Below, in pieces: positions 50,442 through 60,648 of a stretch of 64,000 nt of DNA. Source of the DNA: Paenibacillus sp. FSL R5-0345 (GTDB lineage: Bacteria > Bacillota > Bacilli > Paenibacillales > Paenibacillaceae). The notes under the pieces are model-generated. The model was not told the origin of the DNA and made no database searches. It saw nothing but the letters and a program-made list of their open reading frames with translations. The translations under genes and the position numbers were made by a program. The DNA lies in assembly GCF_000758585.1 (NCBI RefSeq), contig NZ_CP009281.1, positions 6,696,001 through 6,760,000 of the forward strand. The letters are read 5' to 3'. Each line of letters begins with the position of its first letter. Positions within the stretch are counted from its first letter, which is position 1.

Positions 50442-51686
50442 TTATTCCTCTGGTTTTTCAAGAAGTTTAACTGTCGTCTGATTGACCTTCCCATTTCGGT
50501 AATAGGTGATCTTCAGATCCTCGCCAATCTTCGTTTGATTATATAAATACTTGCGAAGGGAAAGTGTGGATGTAATAGGCTCATCATTAAACTTTGTAAT
50601 TACATCATTAAATTGTATTCCGGCTTCCTTTGCAGGTCCAACAGCATCCAGAACGACTACCCCATCCTTAACATTATTCGGTAGGTTCAGTTCCTTACGT
50701 TGATCCTCTGCAAGAGGAACGTAAGGATTATTTAAATCTACGGAATATACACCTAAGTAGGACCGGGCAATACGCCCTTTTTCAGCCAGTTCATTTGCGG
50801 TATCTATCACATGGTTAGCTGGAATTGCAAACCCTAGACCCTCTACACCTGCATCGGAGATTTTCATCGTGTTAATACCGATGACTTTACCATCCAGATC
50901 CACAAGTGCTCCGCCGCTATTACCTTCATTAATCGCCGCATCGGTCTGAATGACCTCTTGCTCCCAGTCATATACGCCGTCCTGATTTAAGGATACAGGA
51001 ACCTTCCGTTCAGTATAGCTGACAATCCCTGAGGTCAATGTGTCTCCAAGTCCTAAAGGGTTACCAATGGCAATCACTGTTTCACCTAGGCGAAGCTTGG
51101 AGGAATCTCCTAGCTGTGCGATCGTATTGATACCCTTAGCATCAATAGAAAGAACTGCGATATCACTCACTTTATCCGTGCCAACAAGTGTAGCTTTACG
51201 TGTCTCACCATCTACTGTTACGACCTCAAGATTGCCGGAGTCTTCGATAACATGGTTATTAGTAATAATAAATGCTTTATTATCTACCTTTTTATAAATC
51301 ACTCCAGAGCCTAATGCTGACTCATCCAGAATGTTCAATTCTTTATTATCTTCCTTATGATTGATAATACTTACTACTGCAGGACGAACCGTAGCAGCAG
51401 CTTGAATGATACGGTCAAACGGATCACTGCTTGGAGTAACCTCCCCAGTTGTTGCTACCGACTTAGGGGCAGTTTCATGACTCATTTGTCCAGTAAGCAC
51501 ACTGAATAAGAACACTGCTACCACAGCACTGATTAAGGAGCAGACGGCGGATATTTGCCAAGTGGATAAACCCTTGCGTGATCTTCGCACAGAATGCTTG
51601 CGGTTTGCAAATGATCCCTTTGATGCTTCATCCCCTCTGGACCGTGATACTTTAGTTGAATAGAAATCGTCATCAAACAATCCCAC
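50442..51686 (-). CDS. htrA: HtrA/DegP-like membrane-anchored serine protease
   Basis: A 414-aa envelope protease for misfolded proteins. It has a basic cytosolic N-terminus, one membrane helix (STWQISAVCSLISAVVAVFL), a trypsin-like domain with His145 (ITNNHVIED), Asp175 (DIAVLSID) and Ser257 (GNSGGALVD), and a C-terminal PDZ domain (VVLDAVGPAKEAGIQFNDVI). The start is GTG at 51686, 7 nt after GGGGGAG. In Bacillales it lies next to the wal genes, as here. No partner in the operon is evident. Confidence 0.93.
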   Translation of the reverse strand: MGLFDDDFYSTKVSRSRGDEASKGSFANRKHSVRRSRKGLSTWQISAVCSLISAVVAVFLFSVLTGQMSHETAPKSVATTGEVTPSSDPFDRIIQAAATVRPAVVSIINHKEDNKELNILDESALGSGVIYKKVDNKAFIITNNHVIEDSGNLEVVTVDGETRKATLVGTDKVSDIAVLSIDAKGINTIAQLGDSSKLRLGETVIAIGNPLGLGDTLTSGIVSYTERKVPVSLNQDGVYDWEQEVIQTDAAINEGNSGGALVDLDGKVIGINTMKISDAGVEGLGFAIPANHVIDTANELAEKGRIARSYLGVYSVDLNNPYVPLAEDQRKELNLPNNVKDGVVVLDAVGPAKEAGIQFNDVITKFNDEPITSTLSLRKYLYNQTKIGEDLKITYYRNGKVNQTTVKLLEKPEE

Positions 51687-52163
51687 CGAAAATCTCCCCC
51701 TTCTATTGCCAAGCGTCCACAGTCTCTAAAACTTGAACCTAGCAATCACATCCCAAGCATAAACGCCTGTGCCGTCCTTAATAGAACGAAACGCATTTAT
51801 GCGAGAATTACAAGACATACAAGAACCTTAGATGCAAAACACTTATGTTCTTATATTTCAGCACATATTACTGCATACTTTTAGACTCTCACAATCACTA
51901 AAAGGTTTCACTTTATCCATTAACCCCACAATAGTTTCAGTTAATCGAAAGAATATTAGAATCTTTCAATATATCTTCTCTATTAGGAATATTTTGCAAC
52001 TTAAAAGACTACAATAATAGAAATGTTCCTTAATTTTAGGTTTTGCTCATTATGTCTACAATTGTATCACAGGCAACCCTCAATTCGTGATTTTCCTGAG
52101 GTAAAAGGTCTGCGAATTTTTTACAACTCCAATTTTGTTTTTACTATATAAGGAGGTATAATT
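51687..52163. other. AT-rich spacer between divergent htrA and the 69-aa ORF
   Basis: About 480 bp without a supported gene. The region is AT-rich and probably holds promoters for both sides. No hairpin-plus-T terminator or repeat stands out. Confidence 0.5.
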
Positions 52164-52373
52164 ATGAATTCTTTTTCTACAAGTATGGATCTGGTTGAGT
52201 TTATCGGTAAACTTGGTGATTTAAAGGATGAACACTATCATATGACCCTTGCCTTCAGTGCTATGATCGAATTAATGATCGATAAAGGCCTGATCTCCCG
52301 CCAAGAATTAGAACAAAAAACCGCCGAGCTTGATCAGCTTATGACAACTGGCTCAACTTATCCCATGGCGTAG
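52164..52373 (+). CDS. Hypothetical 69-aa protein
   Basis: A small soluble protein starting MNSFSTSMDLVEFIGKLGDL with a helical second half (ISRQELEQKTAELDQLMTTG). The AAGGAGG site 8 nt from the ATG is excellent. It is the only plus-strand gene between htrA and dnaB, and its end overlaps the 3' end of walJ by 35 bp. Family not recognised. Confidence 0.6.
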   Translation: MNSFSTSMDLVEFIGKLGDLKDEHYHMTLAFSAMIELMIDKGLISRQELEQKTAELDQLMTTGSTYPMA

Positions 52374-53148
52374 GCTGATCATAATACGTATCACAAAGCT
52401 TAAACTCACTATCCTTGAAGAAACAACCCCGATCCTCCATTGCGCAACGTACCGACATTTTAGCCAAATCCATCATATTATGATCCCGGCTTAAATGCGC
52501 TAAATAGGTACGCTTGGTCCGTCCTGTGAGAATCTCACTAAGTGCTGCTCCAGCTGCTTCATTAGACAGGTGACCCATATCGCCAAGTATACGTCGTTTC
52601 GTATTCCACGGATAACGTCCCATCCTCAGCATTTCAATATCATGATTCGCTTCCAGCACCAATACGTCTGCATCTGAAATCGCATCTCTTACCTTGTCGC
52701 TAACATACCCAAGGTCCGTAGCTACACACAGCTTCTCTTTTCCATCATAAAAATTGTAACCCACCGGTTCCGCCGCATCATGAGAAATCGCAAACGACTC
52801 TACTCGCAGACTGCCAAAATCCCTATGCTGCCCCGACTCCATAATGATTCGGTTATAGTCCGGTATTTTGCCAATGCCTTTCTCTATAGCACCCCAGGTA
52901 TTGGTGTTTGCATAAATCGGAAGATCGTATTTACGGGCCATTGCCCCGAGTCCCTTGATATGATCGGAATGCTCGTGCGTAACTAGAATCCCGTCTATAT
53001 CATTACCCGTTAACTCGCGCATGGCTAACAGCTCATCGATCCGCTTGGCACTCAGACCTGCGTCAATCATAAGTGTTGTATCCCCGTTCCGTACCACCGT
53101 AACATTTCCGGTAGAACCACTGGACAATACTGTAAATGAAATCCCCAT
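52339..53148 (-). CDS. walJ: Metallo-beta-lactamase-fold hydrolase WalJ/YycJ
   Basis: A 269-aa protein with the metal site THEHSDHIKG (HxHxDH, about residue 58) and the family start SFTVLSSGSTGN. LVLEANHDIEMLR and YLAHLSRDHNM supply further ligands. WalJ is linked to the WalRK operon; its activity is probably a nuclease or related DNA/RNA hydrolase that coordinates division and replication. AAGGAA before the ATG. It is the last gene of the wal operon. Confidence 0.92.
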   Translation of the reverse strand: MGISFTVLSSGSTGNVTVVRNGDTTLMIDAGLSAKRIDELLAMRELTGNDIDGILVTHEHSDHIKGLGAMARKYDLPIYANTNTWGAIEKGIGKIPDYNRIIMESGQHRDFGSLRVESFAISHDAAEPVGYNFYDGKEKLCVATDLGYVSDKVRDAISDADVLVLEANHDIEMLRMGRYPWNTKRRILGDMGHLSNEAAGAALSEILTGRTKRTYLAHLSRDHNMMDLAKMSVRCAMEDRGCFFKDSEFKLCDTYYDQPTPWDKLSQLS

Positions 53149-53162
53149 TTTCCTTACTCCTT

Positions 53163-53903
53163 CTAATCTGTTGTCTTCGGACTGATGATGTCCGCACTAA
53201 TAGCATCCACATAATAGGCATTGCCGTTCTCCAGCATGAACCGCCACATCGGCGACGCTACCTGACTTTCGGAGTTGAACAGCTCACCATAATAACCAAG
53301 TTCAATCTCCTTCACTACAGAGTCTGCCGGAAAATATTTTTCAATCAAACTACTAAGCGCTTGTGATGCCGGCAGTACCTTCTGTTCCTTATCACTACTG
53401 CTTGCCCCAATCTCAATCTTCGGCGAGCGGTAAGCTACAATCTTCTGATCACTATTAATCAACTCTAGTCTAACTCGGAATAACGACCACTGATTCTGAA
53501 CTAGCGGGTGAAGAACAAATTTCCCAACTTCACTTTCTTGTGAATCGAAGCGATAATTGGCGATGTCGGGAATTTGACTCTCAAGCGCCTTGCTAAGGTC
53601 AGAGAATGAAGAATAGATCAGCTTACTATCTATAGGAACATCTAATTTAATAGGTGGCTCATTCTGCTCTTCAGCAGAATATCGATAAGTTATATTAGGA
53701 AGCTGCGGGGTAGACGCAGGAATCGGACACAACACACGAATCCCTTTTTGCTCCATCACCGCTTGGGTTTCTTCAGATAGGGAAGTGAAATCGAGATTGG
53801 CACTAACCTGATCGCGCAAATCAATCCACAGCTGATAACAAAGCAGCAGATTCAGACCTAAAAAGGCGCAAATTAGTACATTTTTGGCTCTTCCCCAATC
53901 CAT
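53163..53903 (-). CDS. walI: WalK regulator WalI/YycI
   Basis: A 246-aa single-pass membrane protein (N-terminal MDWGRAKNVLICAFLGLNLL anchor) with an extracytoplasmic YycI-like domain. With WalH it forms a ternary complex with WalK and holds kinase activity down. It lies 14 bp before walJ on the minus strand and 37 bp after walH. The C-terminal end IISPKTTD is normal. Confidence 0.88.
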   Translation of the reverse strand: MDWGRAKNVLICAFLGLNLLLCYQLWIDLRDQVSANLDFTSLSEETQAVMEQKGIRVLCPIPASTPQLPNITYRYSAEEQNEPPIKLDVPIDSKLIYSSFSDLSKALESQIPDIANYRFDSQESEVGKFVLHPLVQNQWSLFRVRLELINSDQKIVAYRSPKIEIGASSSDKEQKVLPASQALSSLIEKYFPADSVVKEIELGYYGELFNSESQVASPMWRFMLENGNAYYVDAISADIISPKTTD

Positions 53904-53940
53904 ACCCTTACCTCCTAAATGTTATATGAACAACTTGTAA

Positions 53941-55233
53941 TTAGTTTAAAGTAAGAACACTGCCATCAATAAGCGTTACCTTCCAGACTGGGAGCAGTTG
54001 CAGCTTCTCATCTTTCACTACAGGTACATACGCAGGCGTCAAATCCTTCACTCCCGAAGTTTTGCTGACTAACGACAATTGATTCTCCAGCTCCGCGCCT
54101 CCAGATAGCTCTACGATTTTCTTCACTGCTTTACTCTCCTCAATATAGATTAATGAGCGTTCATAAGAGGATACGGTTCCCTGCTGCAATTCCAGATTAA
54201 TTACGCCATACTGTAGCTGCGAATTACTCATGATCGGATAGGAGCCATATGGGTAGGAGCCATAGTATTGTTGAAAAGAGACCTTTCTCTCCTGTCTCCC
54301 CTCCTCGGTAGCTTCAAGACGATAGGTTCCGTTCCATCCACCATGCTGGTTCACAAATTCCACAGCTTCAAGCGCATCCTTGGCAGGTGTACTGTCTCCA
54401 GCTGGAAGTGCGGCTGGATCACTATAGCTCATCCAATTCCGTTCCTTATCGACCTGAAGACTGCGTTTGCTGTCCGTATAAATCTCCGATCCGTTTTTCT
54501 CGCGAATATATCTAGTACTTCCAACATCGAAGAAAAGATTACTCTGCATTTGTTCTATGGTATACATGCCTGAAGGCATCTCAACCTGAACTAGAGAAAT
54601 CTTGCTGTCTGGCACATAATAATCACCGTCTACTGCCTTGTAAGGCGTCCAGTTTTTGCCGAAATCCACATGCTGCTGCACGTCTTGAACGGTTAAATCG
54701 GCTTTTGCCGCTTCATATATAATGTCGCCTCTCGTACTGAAGAAAATGGCATGCGCTTTAGAGTCATTCTTAATGTTATAGATCCAAATGCGATCGATGC
54801 TTTCTCCTTCAAACAGGGAATCAGGTGACAACTGCATAACCCGCTGTAGTAACGTTACCGGAATGCCGGATCCGAACGAAAGCTCAATCCCCGGATTCTC
54901 ACTACGAATCTTATCCCAGTCATAATCCTGTACCGAGTGCCGCTGGAAGCTTTCAAATCCACGACCTTTTAACCGATTCATAATTAAGCTATAGAACGTT
55001 GAGTCTGGATAAAAAAGCGTATGCTTGTTATCGCCCATATGGATGATCATTTTGTCAGGGTACAATAGGTTCTCGACCTTTTCTTCTGGTCCCATATTAT
55101 CCGTCTTCACATATAGATTCTCGGAGAGTACCGCAGAGTCTGCACCAGGCAGCCGGTAAATCAAATAATAACTCTCAACAAGACTTCCCACCACGAGCAA
55201 AGCTAGAATCCATGATTTCAATCTCTCCTTCAT
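53941..55233 (-). CDS. walH: WalK regulator WalH/YycH
   Basis: A 430-aa protein with one N-terminal membrane helix (SWILALLVVGSLVESYYLIY) and an extracytoplasmic YycH-like domain. With WalI it controls WalK. Overlaps walK by 4 bp, so it is coupled. The WKVTLIDGSVLTLN end is intact. Confidence 0.88.
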   Translation of the reverse strand: MKERLKSWILALLVVGSLVESYYLIYRLPGADSAVLSENLYVKTDNMGPEEKVENLLYPDKMIIHMGDNKHTLFYPDSTFYSLIMNRLKGRGFESFQRHSVQDYDWDKIRSENPGIELSFGSGIPVTLLQRVMQLSPDSLFEGESIDRIWIYNIKNDSKAHAIFFSTRGDIIYEAAKADLTVQDVQQHVDFGKNWTPYKAVDGDYYVPDSKISLVQVEMPSGMYTIEQMQSNLFFDVGSTRYIREKNGSEIYTDSKRSLQVDKERNWMSYSDPAALPAGDSTPAKDALEAVEFVNQHGGWNGTYRLEATEEGRQERKVSFQQYYGSYPYGSYPIMSNSQLQYGVINLELQQGTVSSYERSLIYIEESKAVKKIVELSGGAELENQLSLVSKTSGVKDLTPAYVPVVKDEKLQLLPVWKVTLIDGSVLTLN

Positions 55234-57059
55234 GCCTCACTCCCCCTTTGCTCATTCAGAGGTAGCGTAAAGGTTACCTTGGAGCCTTCATTAAGCTCGG
55301 ATTGCAGGGAAATAGAGCCTCCATGTGCTTTCACAATTTCCCGGGCAATGGAAAGACCGAGTCCGGTGCCTCCCATATTCCGTGAACGTGCCTTATCCAC
55401 CCGATAAAAGCGTTCGAAGATCCGCTCGATGTCTTTCTTCGGAATACCAATCCCGGAATCACGTACAGAAATGGAGAGCATTCCATCCTCATTCTTCAAG
55501 GCTTCCAATTCAATCGTACCGCCTTCTGGCGTATATTTTAACGCATTCGAGACTAGATTCCCCAGCACTTGATCAATTTGATCCCGATCAAGCCATGCTG
55601 TGCTGACATCCCTACGAACCCTTGTGCTAATATCGATACGTTTCTGCCGAATCTGAAAAGAAAAACGGTCTGCTACATCCTCTAGCATCTCAGTAATATC
55701 GGTCTGCTGAATTCTGAGAAGTGCCTCTTTAGAATCCAGTCGCGAAAGATGCAGTAGATCTGTAACCAGACGAATCATACGCTCGGTTTCGTTACGAATA
55801 ACCCCAACAAATCGAACCGCTAACTGCGGATCCTCCAGCGCTCCATCATCGAGTGCCTCCACATAGCTCTTAATCGTTGTAAGTGGTGTTCTTAGCTCAT
55901 GCGAAACGTTCGCCACGAATTCTCGGCGTGATTCTTCCAGGTTTTCTTGCTCAGTTACATCCTGTAACACAGCAATGGTACCAGCAATCCCACCTTCACG
56001 GCGATGAATGGGAGTAAACGTCACTCTCACGATATTAGAATCTTCTCCACCCATATGTGTTAGATGAAGCATTGCGGATTGTGCGTTTCCTTTCGCCAAG
56101 GCGCCACTCTGCTCATAGTCAAGACCTAGCAGCTTGTCCAATGGAGCACCTTCAGGCAATGGACCTTCTGTTCCCAGCATAAGTGCTGCCCGAAGGTTCA
56201 TAAGAATCACTACGCCATTCTCATCCGTGGCTACCACGCCATCGCTCATGTTCGTCAGAATAGAGGTGAGCTTCTCCTTCTCCTCCTCATTCTGCGAGAG
56301 CGCCTCACGCAATCTTCCAGTCATATAATTGAATGCCTGACTGAGTTGTCCAATTTCATCGTTGCCCAGTACAGGCATTTTCCGATTGAAACGGCCCTCT
56401 GCAACAGCTGTTGCATGCCTGGTCATTTCTTTAATCGGTTGTGTAATGGTGTGTGCAAGAATAACACATAAGACAACTGTCAGTGATAAGGCTAACAGCA
56501 AACCAGAGATGAATACACTGTTGATCCTGCCCATGGTTGCATATAAATCTTTCATGTCGGCAGCAATATAGATTGCCCCAACCACCTTATCACCGGAGAG
56601 CACCGGCTTGGCCACAACCTTTTTACGCACATTATCATCAGCAATAATATATTCTTCATTATCGCTGATCCCCTGCAAAGCACGATTCACTACAGTCTGA
56701 GTATTGCGCTGTCCGACATAGTCATTCTGCGAGGGTACGGAGGTGGTAATAATTTTGCCGCTGGCATCAAGCACCTGAATCTCGGCCCCGTTAATATATA
56801 GATTATTGACCATGCCACGCAGACTTTCTACAGCCGTTTCCTCGTCCGCCGTTCCAGCCTCACTGCCAAATTTATCAGCAGTCAGGATAGACAGCATCTC
56901 AGCACGTGCTTTAAGATCCTTCGTGAAATTATCCGTTAACGAGTTCTTCATCGAGCTGACAAAATAGACTCCGATTAACTGCATAGCTATCAGAATCAGC
57001 AGTACATAAATAATAATAAGCTTGGCCTGAATTGTCCGGAAAAAGGACCACCATTTCAT
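55230..57059 (-). CDS. walK: Sensor histidine kinase WalK
   Basis: A 609-aa essential kinase for cell-wall homeostasis. Two membrane helices (about 12-32 and 185-205) flank an extracytoplasmic sensor; then HAMP, PAS (ILTNMSDGVVATDENGVVIL), HisKA with SHELRTPLTTIKSYVEAL (phospho-His) and HATPase_c with NALKYTPEGG, DSGIGIPKKD and GGTGLGLSIA. The ATG at 57059 follows GGAGG by 6 nt and overlaps the walR stop codon. Confidence 0.95.
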   Translation of the reverse strand: MKWWSFFRTIQAKLIIIYVLLILIAMQLIGVYFVSSMKNSLTDNFTKDLKARAEMLSILTADKFGSEAGTADEETAVESLRGMVNNLYINGAEIQVLDASGKIITTSVPSQNDYVGQRNTQTVVNRALQGISDNEEYIIADDNVRKKVVAKPVLSGDKVVGAIYIAADMKDLYATMGRINSVFISGLLLALSLTVVLCVILAHTITQPIKEMTRHATAVAEGRFNRKMPVLGNDEIGQLSQAFNYMTGRLREALSQNEEEKEKLTSILTNMSDGVVATDENGVVILMNLRAALMLGTEGPLPEGAPLDKLLGLDYEQSGALAKGNAQSAMLHLTHMGGEDSNIVRVTFTPIHRREGGIAGTIAVLQDVTEQENLEESRREFVANVSHELRTPLTTIKSYVEALDDGALEDPQLAVRFVGVIRNETERMIRLVTDLLHLSRLDSKEALLRIQQTDITEMLEDVADRFSFQIRQKRIDISTRVRRDVSTAWLDRDQIDQVLGNLVSNALKYTPEGGTIELEALKNEDGMLSISVRDSGIGIPKKDIERIFERFYRVDKARSRNMGGTGLGLSIAREIVKAHGGSISLQSELNEGSKVTFTLPLNEQRGSEA

Positions 57060-57790
57060 CACAGTCCTCCGCTTTTAGGGCTATGCATCAAATAGCCAAG
57101 TCCGCGCCGGGTATAAATATATTCCGGCTTGCTGGGATTCTCCTCAATTTTCTCTCTTAGACGACGGATCGTCACGTCTACGGTCCGCACATCACCGAAA
57201 TACTCGAATCCCCACACAGCCTGCAATAAATGCTCCCGGGTCATCACCTTACCCGCATGTTTGATCATATAATAGAGCAGCTCATATTCACGATGCGTCA
57301 AATCAAGCGGTTCTCCGCCCTTGTATACCATATACATATCTGTATCAATAAATAGATCAAAATGATAAATCCCCTGCTTGCTCTCTGCAGGCTCACTCGT
57401 CACTCCCGTTGGTGACGGTTTGTGCTGTCTCCGCATTTGGGCTTTAACTCTGGCGAGCAGTTCTCGTGTACTAAAAGGTTTAGTTACATAGTCATCCGCA
57501 CCAAGCTCCAGGCCAAGCACCTTATCAATCTCTCCGTCTTTGGCAGTAAGCATAATGATAGGAATGTCCAAGTGCGCAGAACGAACCTCACGACAAACAT
57601 CCATCCCGTCCTTACCAGGCAGCATAAGATCAAGCAGCATAAGATCAGGCTTTTTGGACAATGCCAGTTCCACTGCACTGTTACCGTCAAAAGCACAAAT
57701 AACCTCGTAGCCTTCTTTTTCTAAATTAAACTTCAATATATCAGCAATAGGCTGTTCATCGTCTACTACCAGAATCGTTCCCATCTGCAT
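57059..57790 (-). CDS. walR: Response regulator WalR
   Basis: A 243-aa OmpR-family response regulator. The receiver has [20 protein letters not shown] with phospho-Asp in [12 protein letters not shown] (about 55). The C-terminal winged helix ends [20 protein letters not shown] and [10 protein letters not shown]. It controls wall hydrolase genes through TGTWAH-N5-TGTWAH boxes. First gene of the wal operon. Confidence 0.95.
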   Translation of the reverse strand: MQMGTILVVDDEQPIADILKFNLEKEGYEVICAFDGNSAVELALSKKPDLMLLDLMLPGKDGMDVCREVRSAHLDIPIIMLTAKDGEIDKVLGLELGADDYVTKPFSTRELLARVKAQMRRQHKPSPTGVTSEPAESKQGIYHFDLFIDTDMYMVYKGGEPLDLTHREYELLYYMIKHAGKVMTREHLLQAVWGFEYFGDVRTVDVTIRRLREKIEENPSKPEYIYTRRGLGYLMHSPKSGGL

Positions 57791-57939
57791 GTCTCAGCTT
57801 CACCTTCCTATCCCTACTTAAAGATCATTCCTTTATTTTAACATACCTGTCTTACCGTCACATCCTACGAAATAAGGAATCGTCCACCTCAGCCAAAGAA
57901 ATTCCTTTACCATCATTTACATATCGTAAAAAAAATAAA

Positions 57940-57965
57940 AACTGCTCGATTAACATCGAGCAGTT
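57940..57965 (-). terminator. Terminator of the M23 peptidase gene
   Basis: AACTGCTCGAT/ATCGAGCAGTT with a 4-nt loop and a TTTTATTTTTTTT tail on the minus strand. Confidence 0.88.
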
Positions 57966-57981
57966 GAGGTTAACGTATGAA

Positions 57982-59523
57982 TTATTGCAAATACTTCATC
58001 GGATTTACTGCAGTGCCATTCTTCCGAATTTCAAAATGCAGATGCGTACCCGTCGAACGGCCCGTGCTTCCCATTACGCCAATCTTGGCGCCTTGCTCCA
58101 AGCGCTGTCCCGTAGAGACTGAGATGCTATTTAAGTGACCGTAATAAGTCTCGTATCCGTTACGGTGATCCACGATAACCACATTTCCATATCCACTCTT
58201 CACACCTGCAAAGACTACAGTTCCAGCATCAGAGGCTTTTATGGTTCGATTGCCAGATACCATATCTATCCCCTTATGGGCACGGCTCCAGCGTTCGCCG
58301 AAACTACTAGTAAGGGTTGCTCCGCTTACTGGCCAACTGAACATGCCAGTTCCTTCTCCAACAACCTTCGTTCCTCGATAAACAACTTCAGGTAGTGATG
58401 CTTTTATAACGGTCTGGCCCAACCATTCTTCTTGTACAACCATTCCGTTTTTCTTTGTTAACCGATACTGCATTTCTTTAAGGCCTGTTTGTCCTGGACG
58501 AACGACCTTGCTTTTGCCAGCCGGTAACTGGTCGCTTTTACGCACGATCACTTCAGGTTCTGTAACTACCTGCTCTGACACTTGCTCTACAGTAACCACT
58601 GTAACATCTGGCTGTGGTACCTTCAGCTTCAGCGTATCACCAATCTTCAACGTTAGCTCTTTCACATCAGGATTGTTACTATAAATCTCTTTTTGTGTAA
58701 TTTCAAACCGTTTGGCAATCCCCGAAATCGTATCGCCCTCTTGAACGGTGTAGAGAAGCGGTGCTTCTTTACCCTCGGTAAGCGTCTTGACTGCTTCCTC
58801 CACATCCAACACTTTATTAGGATCTGTTTTTACAGGAACAATAGAGACCTCTTCAGTAATCTTAACTGACTCCACTTGCTTGGCAGCTTTTGTCTTTGCA
58901 GCATTTGAACTTGAGGCCGCTGTTCTTGTGAGCTTACTAGCTGTTGCTACTTCAGTTTGTGGAACATAGTGATTCTTTACCCCTTCAAGCACCGCATTTG
59001 CGGTCTCTTGATCCTTAACAATACCAACAGCCTTGCCATCTACCATTAATTGTACACCTACAGCATAGGCCTTCAGCATACCATCCAATTTATTAAGTGT
59101 AGCCTCACTATCAACTTCAGGCTTATACGCTTTCTGCTGTTTAATTGTAATGCCTTCTGTCTGAAGTACCATTGTTTTATCAGGATACTTGTCCTGATAT
59201 TCCTGTTGCTTCTTATCGTACAGCTGATTAAGCTGTGCCTGATCGTTAAGTTTCCCGATCTCCTCGCCCTTCACCAACACTTGATAGTAGGTTTCAGTAT
59301 TGGCCGCTACATACTTTTTCTCTGCACCAACCAACACAGTGGTTAGAAGTACTAGGCCAACAGCTCCAATAATCCAAGAGCGCCGAAATCTACGAGTACC
59401 TTTTTCTTGATGAAAGTGCGTGGAGTCGTGATCGAAATTGTGGCTCTGCACATCTACCCCGGATTCTGCTTTGTGGCTATCCTGCAGTTTCCCCATCCGG
59501 CGCATGAACTTAAATCTCTTCAT
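57982..59523 (-). CDS. LysM-G5-M23 peptidoglycan endopeptidase
   Basis: A 513-aa wall hydrolase. It has a basic N-terminus, one membrane anchor (SWIIGAVGLVLLTTVLVGAE), a spacer, LysM (YTVQEGDTISGIAKRFEITQ, about 255-300), G5 (about 305-385, with PGQTGLKEMQYRLTKKNGMV) and a C-terminal M23 domain with HKGIDMVSG, YGHLNSI and HLHFEIRKNG (zinc ligands His, Asp and His). The start at 59523 follows AAAGGGAG. A WalR-like repeat upstream fits control by the neighbouring WalRK, which activates wall hydrolases. Confidence 0.9.
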   Translation of the reverse strand: MKRFKFMRRMGKLQDSHKAESGVDVQSHNFDHDSTHFHQEKGTRRFRRSWIIGAVGLVLLTTVLVGAEKKYVAANTETYYQVLVKGEEIGKLNDQAQLNQLYDKKQQEYQDKYPDKTMVLQTEGITIKQQKAYKPEVDSEATLNKLDGMLKAYAVGVQLMVDGKAVGIVKDQETANAVLEGVKNHYVPQTEVATASKLTRTAASSSNAAKTKAAKQVESVKITEEVSIVPVKTDPNKVLDVEEAVKTLTEGKEAPLLYTVQEGDTISGIAKRFEITQKEIYSNNPDVKELTLKIGDTLKLKVPQPDVTVVTVEQVSEQVVTEPEVIVRKSDQLPAGKSKVVRPGQTGLKEMQYRLTKKNGMVVQEEWLGQTVIKASLPEVVYRGTKVVGEGTGMFSWPVSGATLTSSFGERWSRAHKGIDMVSGNRTIKASDAGTVVFAGVKSGYGNVVIVDHRNGYETYYGHLNSISVSTGQRLEQGAKIGVMGSTGRSTGTHLHFEIRKNGTAVNPMKYLQ

Positions 59524-59664
59524 GAAACTCTCCCTTTCAGTCCGCTCTGTCATCCGAGACGAGCGGCCAAGCTAGTTATACGATCTCGATTATATAGATT
59601 ACGACCATGAATATTTCTGCATATCCTAGTTCTAAGTTCCTGCTTCTAATGGACCGTTCAAAAG

Positions 59665-59680
59665 GTTACAATTGGTTACA
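59665..59680 (-). promoter_or_regulatory. WalR-like direct repeat upstream of the M23 gene
   Basis: Minus strand TGTAAC-CAAT-TGTAAC: two WalR half-sites in tandem, but the spacer is 4 rather than 5 nt. About 140 bp before the start. Confidence 0.4.
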
Positions 59681-59751
59681 AAAAATTAACCCTTTGACAT
59701 CCTTGTCTAATGTACCATAGCTGAGCGAAAAATTTCAACTTTACACATATA

Positions 59752-59780
59752 AAAAAACCCACGAAATATGCGGGTTTTTT
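59752..59780 (-). terminator. Terminator of the 215-aa protein gene
   Basis: AAAAAACCC/GGGTTTTTT across 10 nt with U-rich ends; it works in either direction. Confidence 0.82.
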
Positions 59781-59837
59781 GCGCAAATATGAAAATTTAA
59801 CCTATTTCTTGTGTCTATAAATTGACAATTACTAGAA

Positions 59838-60485
59838 CTACTGAAGCGATTCTGTAGTTGGTGTAAGCATTTTCATTATGCTCTCGTATTCATCAGGATC
59901 AACATATCTGGCAATGACTTGTTGTAATTCCTTAACCTCATCCTCCGTTAGTCCATCCTCCATCGCCGTAGAGATTTTCTGCATCTCATCCTGCGGTAGT
60001 TTGGACATCAAAATATTGAATATATTTACCTTCTCCGCTGAAGGGAGATTATCTTTAAAGTCACCTAATGCCTCCGGTGTCATCACCAATTTCTGGTCCT
60101 CTGAACTTCCACTCTGGTTTTCATTAGTAGAGGACTCATTTGAGGCTTGTCCCATAACCGGTAAAGCATCTTCGGGTGCTTTTTCCTCCACAGGTTCTCC
60201 TTTTTCTTTTGCCGGTGTATCCTTACTATTATCTTTATCCTTATTTACCGTACTGCCTGTCGTCGCTTCTTTATTCGTTTTAGTGGTGTTCGTTTGGCTA
60301 TCCATGCCAATAATACTCTTGATCATCCCGCCTAAACCTGGGCCTGGACTATCCACTTTAATATCGAAGCTTGCCAGCACCGATTGAATATAAGCATTTA
60401 CAACCACGCCCGTGGTCAGAATTGAAAGTGTACTTGCGAGTACTACAATTAGGCATACACCCAGTACACGCTTCACAATCTTCAT
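59838..60485 (-). CDS. Membrane-anchored hypothetical protein
   Basis: A 215-aa protein with an N-terminal membrane helix or signal anchor (VLGVCLIVVLASTLSILTTG), a long Ser/Thr/Lys/Glu-rich linker (about 65-135) and a helical acidic C-terminal domain (KISTAMEDGLTEDEVKELQQ, then YVDPDEYESIMKML). It probably faces outside. GAGGAGAG before the ATG at 60485. It lies between purA and the M23 gene; family unknown. Confidence 0.65.
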   Translation of the reverse strand: MKIVKRVLGVCLIVVLASTLSILTTGVVVNAYIQSVLASFDIKVDSPGPGLGGMIKSIIGMDSQTNTTKTNKEATTGSTVNKDKDNSKDTPAKEKGEPVEEKAPEDALPVMGQASNESSTNENQSGSSEDQKLVMTPEALGDFKDNLPSAEKVNIFNILMSKLPQDEMQKISTAMEDGLTEDEVKELQQVIARYVDPDEYESIMKMLTPTTESLQ

Positions 60486-60602
60486 CTTCGTCTCTCCTCT
60501 CACCTATGTTCTAGTCTATCCGGTAGATAATATCCATATTTTTCTATACCTCCAGTATTGACTAGAACCAGCTGCGGGAAACATACGAGTAACAGTAAAC
60601 AT

Positions 60603-60630
60603 AAAAAAAGAGACCTCTCTCGAGGCCTCT
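60603..60630 (-). terminator. Terminator of purA
   Basis: GAGGCCTC/GAGGTCTC stem (one mismatch) with a TTTTTTT tail on the minus strand, 19 bp after purA. Confidence 0.8.
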
Positions 60631-60648
60631 TATAAATGACTATGTTGC

